Positions 26,543 through 36,095 of a stretch of DNA of 64,000 nt are shown here, piece by piece. A program made the translations under genes and the position numbers. Origin of the DNA: Alphaproteobacteria bacterium. Its GTDB lineage: Bacteria > Pseudomonadota > Alphaproteobacteria > SMXP01. The notes below the pieces were generated by a model. The model saw only the letters and a list, made by a program, of their open reading frames with translations, had not been told where the DNA came from and ran no database searches. Location: positions 1 through 64,000 of the forward strand of contig JANQPV010000055.1 in the NCBI GenBank assembly GCA_028285305.1. The letters run 5' to 3'. Numbering within the stretch: the stretch's first letter is position 1; each line of letters begins with the position of its first letter.

Positions 26543-27378
26543 TGAAAGACGACCGCGGCTTAATTTCCGCCATGGTACCGGCCGCGGCGCGAGTCCTTCG
26601 CCGACAAGTCGAGTACGATGAGGTGGTCACTTTAGAAGTAGAACGACCTGCTACGTTGACAAAAGAGTTTCTGCCTGGACAGTTTAACATGCTCTACGTT
26701 TTTGGCGTGGGCGAAATAGCGGTAAGCCACAGCGGCCATCCGTTCCATCAAGATCGTATTGTCCATACGATACGGGCGGTGGGTAAGGTGTCTCGAGCGC
26801 TGATCCTACTAAAACCAGGCGACTGGCTTGGAATTAGGGGGCCGTACGGAACACCTTGGCCTATCGATCATGCAAAGGGACAAAATCTGATCGTTGTCGC
26901 GGGCGGGCTCGGTCTCGCGCCATTGCGTCCGGTACTGTATGAGGTTTCGTCAGCCAAAGATGCTTATCGCTCTATGCGGTTGATTTATGGAACACGCGAT
27001 CCGTCGTCCATTTTGTACCAAAGCCAATTTGAGGGTGGACCTTGGGCAGAGTTTGGCCAAGTAACCGTCGACAGCGCGAACCTAGACTGGCAAGGAAACG
27101 TCGGAGTAGTAACCGACCTGATCAGTGCCGATACGCTCGACACAGAAAACGCGGTTGCTCTCATTTGTGGTCCCGAAGTGATGATGCGGTTCTCTGCTAA
27201 CGCACTCATAGATTTGGGCATGCGCGAAGATCGCATATACGTGTCTTTGGAGAGAAACATGAAATGTGCGGTTAAACAGTGCGGCAGGTGTCAATTCGGG
27301 CCATATTTTGTGTGCCGGGACGGACCTGTGGCGTCCTTTGGACAAGTGGACAAACTGCTCAAAATTGCGGAGCTCTAG
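26539..27378 (+). CDS. hydG: Hydrogenase FAD/NAD(P)-binding subunit gamma (HydG-like)
   Basis: A 279-residue diaphorase of the ferredoxin-NADP reductase fold. It has the FAD-binding barrel ([13 protein letters not shown], then a divergent RxYS-like region), the NAD(P) domain with [15 protein letters not shown] and LICGPEVMM, and a C-terminal [2Fe-2S] motif C-x4-C-x2-C-x7-C in [17 protein letters not shown]. It would exchange electrons between NAD(P)H and the hydrogenase. The start overlaps the stop of the cNMP gene. Length and motif order match group 3b gamma subunits. NADP is the usual partner of the group, but cofactor choice cannot be read from the sequence. Confidence 0.9.
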   Translation: MMKDDRGLISAMVPAAARVLRRQVEYDEVVTLEVERPATLTKEFLPGQFNMLYVFGVGEIAVSHSGHPFHQDRIVHTIRAVGKVSRALILLKPGDWLGIRGPYGTPWPIDHAKGQNLIVVAGGLGLAPLRPVLYEVSSAKDAYRSMRLIYGTRDPSSILYQSQFEGGPWAEFGQVTVDSANLDWQGNVGVVTDLISADTLDTENAVALICGPEVMMRFSANALIDLGMREDRIYVSLERNMKCAVKQCGRCQFGPYFVCRDGPVASFGQVDKLLKIAEL

Positions 27379-27386
27379 TCGGCGCG

Positions 27387-28166
27387 ATGGTCATGCCAAA
27401 AAAAATCGCAGTCTGGAAATTTGCGTCCTGTGATGGATGCCAACTGACTTTGATCGATTGCCTAGAAGAATTGATGGCTCTTGGGGATCGAATCCAAATT
27501 GCCGAGTTTCGGGAAGTGAGTCGTGCGAGCGTGGAAGGTCCCTTTGATCTATCGATCGTTGAAGGGTCAGTATCGGTCCCGGAGGATGTCCACCGTATAC
27601 GACGCGTGAGGGAGAACTCACAATACCTTCTTACGATCGGCGCATGCGCGACTTCGGGAGGCATCCAGGCTCTGAGGAACATTCAAGCAGCCGATGAATT
27701 TGTTTCGGCGGTTTATGCGCATCCAGATTATATCGACACGCTCGCAACTTCAGATCCAATCGCTAGCCACGTCGCTGTCGATTTTGAACTCAGAGGCTGT
27801 CCCATCAACCGCTCTCAATTGCTCGAGGTGATAAACGCCTATCTGTTTGACCGAAAGCCCCAGATTGCGACCTATAGTGTATGCATGGAGTGCAAGCGAC
27901 GCGGGACACCCTGCATTATGGTGTCGCGGCAGACCCCGTGTTTGGGCCCGGTTACGCAGGCAGGCTGCGGCGCCATCTGTCCCGCCTATGGCCGTGGATG
28001 TTATGGGTGTTTTGGGCCGATGGAAACGCCAAACATGCAAGCTCTGACCGCCCAGTTGGCCAGTCTCGGCGAAACCGAAGAGCAGATACGGCGTTCCCTT
28101 CGAACGTTTAACACAAACGCGCCCCCTTTTCATGAGGCAGCAGAATATGTCGACACGGACGATTAA
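27387..28166 (+). CDS. hydD: [NiFe]-hydrogenase small subunit (HydD-like)
   Basis: A 259-residue iron-sulfur subunit without Tat signal, so cytoplasmic. Cys15 and Cys18 in SCDGC begin the proximal cluster set, joined by GACATSGG and the cysteine-rich end with [24 protein letters not shown] and GCYGCFGP, enough for the three 4Fe-4S clusters of group 3 small subunits. An open frame extends upstream into hydG, but ATG 27387 (or 27393) starts the conserved domain. The gene overlaps the large-subunit gene by 20 bases, as is common for obligate partners. Confidence 0.93.
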   Translation: MVMPKKIAVWKFASCDGCQLTLIDCLEELMALGDRIQIAEFREVSRASVEGPFDLSIVEGSVSVPEDVHRIRRVRENSQYLLTIGACATSGGIQALRNIQAADEFVSAVYAHPDYIDTLATSDPIASHVAVDFELRGCPINRSQLLEVINAYLFDRKPQIATYSVCMECKRRGTPCIMVSRQTPCLGPVTQAGCGAICPAYGRGCYGCFGPMETPNMQALTAQLASLGETEEQIRRSLRTFNTNAPPFHEAAEYVDTDD

Positions 28167-29436
28167 AGTAGACTATCTGGCCAGAGTGGAGGGTGAAGGG
28201 TCTTTGTTGGTCGAAGTCAACAACAACAGAGTCGAAGATGTCCGTCTGAGCATTTTTGAACCTCCGCGCTATTTCGAGGCTCTGCTGAGGGGGCGCCACT
28301 TTTCCGAGGCGCCAGATATTACGGCAAGAATCTGCGGCATTTGTCCGGTTGCATACCAAATGAGCGCTGTCCATGCGATGGAACGCGCTGCCGAGGTTGA
28401 GGTTCCTAAGCCCGTCCGCGATCTGCGCCGGCTTCTCTATTGTGGGGAGTGGATCGCAAGCCATGCGCTTCATGTGTTCATGCTCCACGCGCCCGACTTT
28501 CTCGGGTACGATGATGCGGTCTCCATGGCGCGTGACCATTCGGACTTAGTGAGGAATGGATTGCGGCTAAAGAAGATTGGCAATCAGATTATGTCGGTTG
28601 TGGGGGGGCGTGACATTCATCCGATCAACGTCCGTGTGGGCGGCTTTTACGCAATGCCGGCTCTCAACGAATTGGAAGAGCTCACGGAAGAGTTGAAGTG
28701 GGCCTGCGATTGGGCTCATGAGTCAGTCCGTTGGGCAGCATCACTGACTTTTCCTGCTTTGGAAGTCCCATATACATTTGTGAGTTTAAGACACGATACG
28801 GAATATCCCATGAATTTCGGGCGTATTGCGTCCAATACGGGGCTTGATATTTCGGTCGATGCTTATGAAGCAGACTTTCGCGAGATGCACAAAGAGCATT
28901 CCACCGCATTGTATTCCGTTCTCAAAGACGCTGATCCTTATCTCACTGGGCCACTGGCACGCTTCAATTTGAATAGGGATTTACTCACGCCACGGGCCGC
29001 AGAAGCGGCGAAAGAAGTGGGATTGGGGGATCGGTGCTTAAATCCTTTCAAGAGCATCATCCTCCGGTGTTTAGAGATGCTGCTTGCCTGCGAAGAGGCC
29101 CTGCGATTGATCAAGGACTACACACCTGCCGAGCCGGCGTGGGTGGACGTTGATCCCAAAGACAGCGTCGCGATGGCCGCGACCGAAGCGCCCAGAGGGC
29201 TTCTTTACCATCGATACAATATCGACAAAGAGGGCTTAATTTCGGAGGCAAAAATCGTTCCGCCAACGTCTCAAAATCAAACAATCATGGAAGATGATCT
29301 CAGGCGGGTTGCGGAGAAGACACTGCATCTGACCGAAGACGAAATGCAGTGGCGTTGTGAACAGGCTATTCGCAACTACGATCCCTGCATCTCATGTGCA
29401 GCTCATTTCCTTGATTTGAAGGTGAGCAGAACATGA
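28147..29436 (+). CDS. hydA: [NiFe]-hydrogenase large subunit, group 3b type (HydA-like)
   Basis: This 429-residue catalytic subunit has both nickel-binding motifs: RICGICP with Cys63 and Cys66, and DPCISC with Cys414 and Cys417 followed by AAH. The nine residues after His420 are the C-terminal tail that the endopeptidase encoded next should remove after metal insertion. The N-terminal [16 protein letters not shown] is typical. ATG 28147 is preferred over 28132 because GAGG lies before it. With HydB, HydG and HydD it forms a cytoplasmic bidirectional NAD(P)-linked hydrogenase; group 3b enzymes can evolve or consume H2 and often serve redox balancing under oxygen limitation. Confidence 0.94.
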   Translation: MSTRTIKVDYLARVEGEGSLLVEVNNNRVEDVRLSIFEPPRYFEALLRGRHFSEAPDITARICGICPVAYQMSAVHAMERAAEVEVPKPVRDLRRLLYCGEWIASHALHVFMLHAPDFLGYDDAVSMARDHSDLVRNGLRLKKIGNQIMSVVGGRDIHPINVRVGGFYAMPALNELEELTEELKWACDWAHESVRWAASLTFPALEVPYTFVSLRHDTEYPMNFGRIASNTGLDISVDAYEADFREMHKEHSTALYSVLKDADPYLTGPLARFNLNRDLLTPRAAEAAKEVGLGDRCLNPFKSIILRCLEMLLACEEALRLIKDYTPAEPAWVDVDPKDSVAMAATEAPRGLLYHRYNIDKEGLISEAKIVPPTSQNQTIMEDDLRRVAEKTLHLTEDEMQWRCEQAIRNYDPCISCAAHFLDLKVSRT

Positions 29437-29921
29437 ACAGACCTGACGTCTTGGTGATTGGTTTGGGAAACCCCTCGCGTGGCGACGACGGCGTAGGAAG
29501 AAAGGCGGCGCTCGAACTAAGAAGGACCCTGAACTCTGGTACGACCGTGCTGGATATGTTGGGCGAGGCGAGTGAATTGATTGACGCATGGAAGAATGCC
29601 GGGAAAGTCGTTCTGATCGACGCGTGCCAGGGATTGGGGAAACCGGGAGACGTCAGGCGGGTTGATTTGTTGTCTGAAGACATCAATGGGAATGGTCGTG
29701 AGATCTCGAGCCATGGCCTTGGCCTTCAAGAGGCAGTCAACATGGCTTTGGCACTTGGTGATGTTCCGCGGGAGCTGATCTTGGTTGGTATCGAAGCAGC
29801 CACGTTCGAACATGGAGATGGACTGTCAAACAAAGTGAAATCGGCGCTCCCCAAGGTCTTTGAGATGGTCGCGAAAGAGCTAGCGGAGTCAAAGAGCGTT
29901 CGGGAGTCCGAAAGTGCATGA
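29433..29921 (+). CDS. Hydrogenase maturation endopeptidase (HyaD/HycI family)
   Basis: A 162-residue nickel-dependent protease that clips the C-terminal tail of the large subunit once nickel is in place. The start shows the family signature [17 protein letters not shown] with the metal-binding Asp; a second acidic ligand is in VVLIDACQG, and a conserved His follows in [11 protein letters not shown]. The gene overlaps hydA by four bases (ATGA) and hypA by eight, so the protease is made together with its substrate. The C-terminal 25 residues are low complexity ([10 protein letters not shown]). Confidence 0.92.
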   Translation: MNRPDVLVIGLGNPSRGDDGVGRKAALELRRTLNSGTTVLDMLGEASELIDAWKNAGKVVLIDACQGLGKPGDVRRVDLLSEDINGNGREISSHGLGLQEAVNMALALGDVPRELILVGIEAATFEHGDGLSNKVKSALPKVFEMVAKELAESKSVRESESA

Positions 29922-30177
29922 AGCTGGTTTGATGAGGGACTTGATGGGCCAGGTATTGGACTTGGCTCGAAAGGAGAATGCCAAGAGCGTCGCGTCGGTA
30001 AGTCTGTGGCTTGGTGCACTAAGTCATATGTCCACAGATCACTTCCAAGATCACTATGCAGAAGTCTCGGCGGGAACATTAGCAGAAGGAGCAAAACTGA
30101 ATATCGAAGTGTCTAGTGATGTATCAGACCCAAACGCACAATCGATAATCTTGCGTTCCATCGAAGTGAGCGATTAA
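29914..30177 (+). CDS. hypA: HypA-like nickel metallochaperone lacking its zinc finger
   Basis: Only 87 residues, against about 113-118 for HypA. The N-terminus keeps the nickel-binding Met-His-Glu (MHEAGLM) and the domain through GTLAEGAKLNIEV. The CxxC...CxxC zinc module that should follow is cleanly missing: about eight residues lead straight to the normal HypA ending LRSIEV. There are no cysteines at all in the protein. The start is GTG 29914, which overlaps the protease gene and places His at position 2. Nickel delivery may still work, but zinc-dependent partner recognition cannot. No hypB is in the cluster. Confidence 0.85.
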   Translation: MHEAGLMRDLMGQVLDLARKENAKSVASVSLWLGALSHMSTDHFQDHYAEVSAGTLAEGAKLNIEVSSDVSDPNAQSIILRSIEVSD

Positions 30178-30180
30178 ACG

Positions 30181-32526
30181 ATGACACTTTCTACGCCTGG
30201 ATACCAAACGTGTGACCAACCAGGTGCGGATCGCGAAGAACGTTGGCTGATCCGTGTGGCAGGGATTGTCCAGGGTGTTGGGTTCAGGCCATTTGTCTAC
30301 AGATTGGCCCGACAACTCGATCTGACAGGATACGTTTGCAATACGGGAGGTGGCGTTGAGATCGATGTTGACGGGCCGCAGTCCAGACTTTTCGAGTTCA
30401 AGAATCGTCTCGGAGATGAGGCGCCGCCTCTTGCTGCGATACGGTCAATGGAAGCCCAACGGCTACCAGAACAGAAACGAAAAACGTTTGTTGTCGAACA
30501 CAGTGATGCGGGAAACGACGCCGGGGTCGAAGTTCCATCTGACATTGCAACGTGTCCAGCGTGCTTAGAGGACATTTGGGACCCCAACAACCGAAGATAC
30601 CTTTATCCGTTTACAAACTGCACGAATTGTGGACCGAGATACACCATCGTGCGAGATGTCCCTTACGATCGCCATAACACCACGATGGCGGATTTTCCTA
30701 TGTGTTCCGGATGCCAGCAGGAATATGAGGATCCACTCAACCGACGTTTTCACGCGGAACCGATCGCATGTCCGACTTGCGGTCCAACGGTCACCCTATG
30801 CGACCCTGCAGGCCGCGAGCTGGGATCTGAATTCGTCGCCTTGAGCATTGCGGCTCAGAAGATCACGGCGGGAAAGATCATCGCAGTGAAGGGTTTAGGC
30901 GGCTTTCATATTGTCTGCGATGCGCGGAGCAACGAAGCCGTAGCAGAACTGCGCCGACGAAAGTCTCGTCCACAGAAACCGTTCGCGGTCATGTTCCCAT
31001 CGCTTGCTGACGTGCAGCGCCACTGTGTCGTGTCAGCCTACGAGACGGCGCTGTTACAATCCAAAGAAGCGCCCATCGTTCTGGTTCGGAAATGTGATAC
31101 GATAGCAGATGACCACGAGCTAGCCGCAGCGATTGGTCCGGACAATGCGAATAATGGAGCATTCCTTCCTTATACCCCACTTCATCACATTTTGCTTCGT
31201 TTGGTCGGGCGCCCCGTTGTAGCAACCAGCGCGAACGTTGCCGACGAACCAATTGTTACGAAGAACGACGAGGCGCTTCAAAAGCTGGGGCACATCGCCG
31301 ACTTCTTTCTTTTCCACAATCGCCAGATTGAACATCCGCTGGAAGACACAGTCATTCGTTTGATCGCGGGCCAGCCGACCGTTTTGAGACTTGGGCGCGG
31401 CTATGCACCAACCGTTTTGCCCAAAGACTCCGGAGGCCCAGCAGTCCTCGCCGTGGGCGGGCATCTTAAGAACACGATCGCCGCCTCTGCGAACGGGAAA
31501 ATCAGGGTAGGGGCCCATCAAGGCGATCTCAGCACCGTGGCGGCTAGACGCGCCTATGACCGATCGGTCGAAGACATGGTGCAGCGGGCACGGACCAATT
31601 TTCAGGTGGTAGTGAGAGATACGCATCCGGATTATTACTCTTCCCTGAAAGCGGATCAGCTCGGATGTGACGTCATCCAAGCCCCTCATCACCTCGCACA
31701 TGTGCTTTCTTGCATGACCGAGAATGAGACGCCGATGCCAGCGATCGGCGTTGCCTGGGATGGCGGCGGTTACGGTCTCGATGGGACGGTTTGGGGTGGA
31801 GAGTTCTTTGAGATCTGCTCTGATGGCTGGAAACGTGTTGGAAGGCTAAGATCTTTTTGCTTGCCCGGCGGCGAAACGTCTGTTCGAGAGCCGAGACGGA
31901 GCGCTCTCGGGTTGTTGCACGAACTAGACATGACCGATCGAGAGTGCTTGAGTTTTCTAAGGCCGTCGGGTTTGCAAGTCAAAGAGATCCGACTCCTCCG
32001 TCAGATGATACGTCAGCAGATCAACAGTCCGCAAACCTCAAGCGCCGGGCGTATGTTCGACGCCGTGGCGTGTCTCCTGAACCTTTGCCATGTCTCTACG
32101 TTCGAGGGCGAGGCGGCAACACGATTGGAGACCAGTGCCGAAAAAGCAGACAGCGGAGAGCGATACGAATTCGTCTGGCGTTTCGAAGAAGATCTTAGCG
32201 AACTTGATTGGGCAGACCCTGTGATGGCGCTTCTGGCCGATCTCACGCGCGATCTGTCACCGGGCATCATTGCACGGAAGTTCCACAACGGGCTCGCGAT
32301 GGCGATCACGGAACTGGCGAAACATCGCAGCGAACGCAGAGTTGTTTTATCAGGCGGGTGCTTTCAAAATAGCGTACTGACACAAACGACAGTGGATCTG
32401 TTACGTCGGGCAGGGCACCAGCCGATATGGCATCATTTGGTCCCACCCAACGATGGGGGGCTGGCTCTAGGGCAAATTGCATACGCCCTTCTGTCCAAGC
32501 GGGGCTGGTGCCAAAAGGAGGTCTAA
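30181..32526 (+). CDS. hypF: Carbamoyltransferase HypF
   Basis: A 781-residue multidomain protein that makes the thiocarbamate precursor of the cyanide ligands of the [NiFe] site. In order: an acylphosphatase domain (GIVQGVGFRPFVYRLA), two zinc fingers (CPACLEDIW...NCTNCGPRY and CSGCQQEYE...CPTCGP), a YrdC-like carbamoyl-AMP domain (KGLGGFHIVCDA, RRRKSRPQKPFAVMF) and a Kae1-like transferase domain (HHLAHVLSC, VLSGGCFQNSVL). All parts are complete and the length is standard. It starts three bases after hypA and is followed at once by hypC. Confidence 0.96.
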   Translation: MTLSTPGYQTCDQPGADREERWLIRVAGIVQGVGFRPFVYRLARQLDLTGYVCNTGGGVEIDVDGPQSRLFEFKNRLGDEAPPLAAIRSMEAQRLPEQKRKTFVVEHSDAGNDAGVEVPSDIATCPACLEDIWDPNNRRYLYPFTNCTNCGPRYTIVRDVPYDRHNTTMADFPMCSGCQQEYEDPLNRRFHAEPIACPTCGPTVTLCDPAGRELGSEFVALSIAAQKITAGKIIAVKGLGGFHIVCDARSNEAVAELRRRKSRPQKPFAVMFPSLADVQRHCVVSAYETALLQSKEAPIVLVRKCDTIADDHELAAAIGPDNANNGAFLPYTPLHHILLRLVGRPVVATSANVADEPIVTKNDEALQKLGHIADFFLFHNRQIEHPLEDTVIRLIAGQPTVLRLGRGYAPTVLPKDSGGPAVLAVGGHLKNTIAASANGKIRVGAHQGDLSTVAARRAYDRSVEDMVQRARTNFQVVVRDTHPDYYSSLKADQLGCDVIQAPHHLAHVLSCMTENETPMPAIGVAWDGGGYGLDGTVWGGEFFEICSDGWKRVGRLRSFCLPGGETSVREPRRSALGLLHELDMTDRECLSFLRPSGLQVKEIRLLRQMIRQQINSPQTSSAGRMFDAVACLLNLCHVSTFEGEAATRLETSAEKADSGERYEFVWRFEEDLSELDWADPVMALLADLTRDLSPGIIARKFHNGLAMAITELAKHRSERRVVLSGGCFQNSVLTQTTVDLLRRAGHQPIWHHLVPPNDGGLALGQIAYALLSKRGWCQKEV

Positions 32527-32775
32527 ATGTGTCTTGCCTTTCCGGGTGAAGTAGTTGCTAAGGCTGAACCTGTAGATGGACTTCCTATGGGTATTGTGGC
32601 GTTTGGGGGTGTGCGGAAGGAAGTATGTCTAGCCTGCACGCCCGATGCGAATATTGGTGACTACGTACTTGTGCACGCAGGGTTCGCGATTTCCACAATT
32701 TGTCCCCTAGAGGCACTTCGCTGCTTGGAGACGCTCTCCGAATTGGAAATCCAAAGTGAGAGTGGCGCACAATGA
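32527..32775 (+). CDS. hypC: Hydrogenase assembly chaperone HypC
   Basis: An 82-residue HypC/HupF with the essential N-terminal Cys2 in MCLAFPGEV. With HypD it carries the Fe(CN)2CO unit and delivers it to the large subunit. Start and stop fit exactly between hypF (no gap) and hypD (four-base overlap), with AGGAGGT immediately upstream inside hypF. Confidence 0.94.
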   Translation: MCLAFPGEVVAKAEPVDGLPMGIVAFGGVRKEVCLACTPDANIGDYVLVHAGFAISTICPLEALRCLETLSELEIQSESGAQ

Positions 32776-33860
32776 AGTATGTCGACGAATTCAGAACGCC
32801 TGAGACTGTCCAGCTGCTTGCACAGAAAATAAAGACGGCCGCAACTCGGGAGTGGTCGATTATGGAGGTATGTGGCGGTCAAACACATACGATCATGAAG
32901 TACGGCTTGGGCCAGCTCTTGCCCCCGTCGATCACCTTGCTGCATGGGCCCGGCTGCCCCGTTTGCGTGACGGATGAGCAAAGGATCGATAAGGCGATCG
33001 CGCTCGCCGCCCAGCCCGGCGTAATACTCTGCACGTTCGGCGATATGATCCGCGTGCCGGGTTCGCAATCCAGTTTGATGGAGGCCAAGGCAAGAGGCGG
33101 GGATGTCCGTATTGTCTACTCACCGCTCGATGCGCTGGCGTTAGCGGAACGGGAGCCCGGCCGGGAGATCGTTTTCTTTGCGGTGGGCTTTGAGACCACG
33201 GCGCCGACCACGGCGGCGGCGGCCCGTGAGGCAAAGCGCCGAGGCATTTGCAATTTCTCTCTCTTAGTTTCTCACGTGTTGGTCCCGCCGGCGCTTGAAG
33301 CGATTCTGATGTCGTCGGACAATCAAGTGGATGGTTTTCTAGCGGCGGGGCACGTTTGTACTGTCATGGGGCTAACGGCGTATGAGCCCATTTCGGCCAA
33401 ATATGAAGTGCCGATTATTGCGACGGGGTTTGAGCCCGTAGACATATTGCAGGGCATCTTGATGTGCATTCAACAGCTCGAACAAGGGCTGGCAAAAGTT
33501 GAAAATCAGTATACGCGGGCGGTGACCGCGCACGGCAACACAGCGGCTCAGCGTCTTGTCTCGGAGGTTTTCCAGGCTGATGACCAAAGATGGCGCGGCC
33601 TAGGATGCCTACCGCAAAGCGGACTGCGCTTGAAGGACAAGTATAGAGAACATGACGCGGACGCTCGTTTTGATCAATCGGCGGGGTCGGCAGGTCATTC
33701 CATTTCGCCTCACAAATGCCTGGCGGGCGACGTATTGAGAGGGGCGATCCGGCCTTCGGACTGCCCTTACTTCAAAGGTGAGTGCACGCCCGACCACCCG
33801 TTGGGTGCACCCATGGTGTCCTCAGAAGGTGCGTGTGCAGCCTATTACAGCTATCAATAG
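32772..33860 (+). CDS. hypD: Hydrogenase maturation scaffold HypD
   Basis: A 362-residue iron-sulfur scaffold on which cyanide and CO are attached to iron. Conserved segments are [45 protein letters not shown] and GHVCTVMG; the C-terminal 4Fe-4S cysteines are in [22 protein letters not shown] and EGACAAYY. It works with HypC and HypE in the cytoplasm. It overlaps hypC by four bases; hypE begins 11 bases after its stop. Confidence 0.95.
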   Translation: MKYVDEFRTPETVQLLAQKIKTAATREWSIMEVCGGQTHTIMKYGLGQLLPPSITLLHGPGCPVCVTDEQRIDKAIALAAQPGVILCTFGDMIRVPGSQSSLMEAKARGGDVRIVYSPLDALALAEREPGREIVFFAVGFETTAPTTAAAAREAKRRGICNFSLLVSHVLVPPALEAILMSSDNQVDGFLAAGHVCTVMGLTAYEPISAKYEVPIIATGFEPVDILQGILMCIQQLEQGLAKVENQYTRAVTAHGNTAAQRLVSEVFQADDQRWRGLGCLPQSGLRLKDKYREHDADARFDQSAGSAGHSISPHKCLAGDVLRGAIRPSDCPYFKGECTPDHPLGAPMVSSEGACAAYYSYQ

Positions 33861-33871
33861 GGAAGTGCCAA

Positions 33872-34921
33872 GTGTCGGATACACCTAGTTTTACGCCTTC
33901 CTGCCCGATACCAAATTCCAGAAATGAACTGATCACGCTCGCGCACGGAGGCGGAGGCTCCAAAACACAGTCTCTCTTAGACAACGTATTCCGTCCGCTA
34001 TTCAGCAACGATTATCTGAATCAGAGCCATGACGGCGCGGTTGTTCCAACACGGAACCAAAGCGCCTTTACAACAGACAGCTATGTCGTCGAACCCCTGT
34101 TCTTTCCTGGCGGCGATATAGGATCATTATCCGTCAACGGAACGGTAAACGACTTGGCAATGTGCGGGGCACAACCTCTCTATCTGAGCGCTTCGTTTAT
34201 CATCCAGGAAGGACTTCCCCTAAACGACCTTATCCGTATTGCGCAGTCCATGGCTAATGCAGCGGCGGCGGCTCGGGTCAAGATCGTCACCGGCGATACC
34301 AAGGTCATTGAACAACATGGCGGGGCAGGACTAATGATCAATACAGCTGGGGTTGGGTCTGTGGAGGTCGAAACGGAGCTGACTCCTCGATCTGTTGAAG
34401 CCGGTGACGTTATACTCCTGAGCGGAGACGTCGGGCGCCACGGAATTGCGGTTATGGCAAAACGCGAAGGGCTCGATTTCCAAACCGATCTGGAAAGTGA
34501 TTGCGCGGGTGTCGCGAAAGAAACGCTTGAATTGATCAGGAACGGCATCGATCTCCATTGTCTGAGAGATCCGACCCGGGGCGGATTGGCATCGATATTG
34601 GTCGAGATCGCCCGAGATGGAGGCTTTGACATCCAAATGGATGAAATGTCCGTTCCCGTTCATGATGCCGTGCGAGGCGCGGCGGAGATACTTGGGCTAG
34701 ATCCCCTGTACATTCCGTGCGAGGGGCGCTTTGTTGCGTTCTTGCCTGAAGCACAAGCAAGCCGCGCGGTTCGCCTTCTGAATGCGATCTATGGCTCTCC
34801 CCGGGCGAAGATCATCGGAAGCGTGAAAGAGGGAACGGGAATTGTGAGCCTTCAAACTCAGATAGGCAGCGTGCGTGCGCTCGACCTTTTGAGCGGGGAA
34901 CAATTGCCCCGGATTTGCTAG
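33872..34921 (+). CDS. hypE: Carbamoyl dehydratase HypE
   Basis: A 349-residue PurM-like ATPase that converts the carbamoyl group on its own C-terminal cysteine into thiocyanate. The protein starts its domain with ITLAHGGGGSKTQ, has VVPTRNQSAFTTDSYVV and DPTRGGLAS, and ends in the diagnostic PRIC with the acceptor Cys as last residue. The frame is open back to 33782 inside hypD, but GTG 33872 with AGGGAAG before it fits the family N-terminus. It is the last hyp gene; hypB is not found in the window. Confidence 0.94.
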   Translation: MSDTPSFTPSCPIPNSRNELITLAHGGGGSKTQSLLDNVFRPLFSNDYLNQSHDGAVVPTRNQSAFTTDSYVVEPLFFPGGDIGSLSVNGTVNDLAMCGAQPLYLSASFIIQEGLPLNDLIRIAQSMANAAAAARVKIVTGDTKVIEQHGGAGLMINTAGVGSVEVETELTPRSVEAGDVILLSGDVGRHGIAVMAKREGLDFQTDLESDCAGVAKETLELIRNGIDLHCLRDPTRGGLASILVEIARDGGFDIQMDEMSVPVHDAVRGAAEILGLDPLYIPCEGRFVAFLPEAQASRAVRLLNAIYGSPRAKIIGSVKEGTGIVSLQTQIGSVRALDLLSGEQLPRIC

Positions 34922-34937
34922 CCCGCTTCGGTCTCAG

Positions 34938-34951
34938 TTGAGATGGATCAA
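34938..34951. promoter_or_regulatory. FNR/FixK-type box before the 2-oxoacid dehydrogenase operon
   Basis: TTGAGATGGATCAA, one mismatch from the core. It lies 16 bases after the hypE stop and about 77 bases (centre) before the E1 alpha start at 35022. This indicates a new promoter here rather than continuation of the hydrogenase operon. The same variant TTGAG-ATRG-ATCAA recurs at 58115. Confidence 0.6.
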
Positions 34952-35021
34952 GGTCCATCCGAGCGACATCCTGAAGATCTGATGTGAGCGCGGTTCGCTC
35001 CATTTGGAAGAGGTAGCATCA

Positions 35022-36095
35022 ATGGTGACCGTCCAAGACATTCCGTTTGTGCAATTTCTTGATAGGACCGGATCACCTGTTGGCAGCTTACCCTCGTTCG
35101 CGAAGGATTCGAGGAACCTGATCCCGTTCTACAAAGCTATGGTCCGTACGCGGGTGTTCGATGAAAAAGTCGTGGCTCTCCAACGCACGGGCCGGATGGG
35201 TACGTATGCCTCTTCGCTGGGACAAGAAGCCGTATCGATTGGAATTGCGAGCGCCATGGCGGAAGAGGACGTCTTTCTTCCTTCGTTCCGCGAACAAGGC
35301 GGACAATTGTGGCGCGGCGTATCCATGGTGGAGATTCTCCAATTCTGGGGAGGCGATGAACGCGGCAGTGACTTCAAAGGTCCCGCCAAAGACTTTCCCG
35401 TCTGTATACCGGTCGCAAGTCAATTTCCGCATGCGGCAGGTGTGGGACTGGCCATGAGACTGCGAAGTGAACACAGAGTCGCCGTTGTGGTTGGCGGGGA
35501 CGGTTCGACGTCCAAGGGTGATTTCTACGAGGCGCTGAACGTCTCTGCTCTATGGTCCTTGCCCGTCGTTTTTGTCGTTACAAACAACCAATGGGCCATC
35601 TCGGTTCCCCGCAACGAGCAAACGGCGGCGGATACCCTGGCGCACAAAGCTATTTCTGCGGGTATGCCGGGCGAACAGGTAGACGGCAATGACGTGATCG
35701 CCGTACACGAATGTGTTGGGCGTGCGCGTAAGCGGGCTTTGGGCGGTGAAGGTCCAACCTTGATCGAGGCCGTTACCTACCGGCTCAGTGATCATACCAC
35801 AGCAGACGATGCAAGCCGGTACCGCGAAGATACCGAGGTCACAGAGAATTGGAAGCATGAGCCAAATGAGCGCCTGCGGACATACTTGGCAGCAACTGGC
35901 GTCTGGACGAAAGAAGATGAAGAACAGTTGTTAAAAGACTGCCGGACCGCTGTGGACGATGCGGCGCAAACCTATCTTGCTCTGGAACCAGAATTGCCCC
36001 GGGCCATGTTCGATTATCTGTTTGAGCGGAGACCGGCCGAATTAGATGAACAGTATACGAATATAGTGAGTGCAAGGAGCGCGGAACATGCCTGA
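35022..36095 (+). CDS. 2-oxoacid dehydrogenase E1 component, alpha subunit (PDH/BCKDH type)
   Basis: This 357-residue thiamine-diphosphate enzyme subunit decarboxylates a 2-oxoacid. The TPP motif begins GGDGSTSKGDFYEA and ends VTNNQWAIS, and the substrate-channel region GTYASSLGQEA is typical. ATG 35022, preceded by GGAAGAGG, is preferred to an upstream TTG. The E1 beta and E2 genes overlap downstream, and a Leu/Val-type dehydrogenase closes the operon, which favours branched-chain 2-oxoacids over pyruvate, although E1 proteins of the two types are hard to tell apart by eye. A second, different E1-E2 set is at 48967. Confidence 0.9.
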   Translation: MVTVQDIPFVQFLDRTGSPVGSLPSFAKDSRNLIPFYKAMVRTRVFDEKVVALQRTGRMGTYASSLGQEAVSIGIASAMAEEDVFLPSFREQGGQLWRGVSMVEILQFWGGDERGSDFKGPAKDFPVCIPVASQFPHAAGVGLAMRLRSEHRVAVVVGGDGSTSKGDFYEALNVSALWSLPVVFVVTNNQWAISVPRNEQTAADTLAHKAISAGMPGEQVDGNDVIAVHECVGRARKRALGGEGPTLIEAVTYRLSDHTTADDASRYREDTEVTENWKHEPNERLRTYLAATGVWTKEDEEQLLKDCRTAVDDAAQTYLALEPELPRAMFDYLFERRPAELDEQYTNIVSARSAEHA

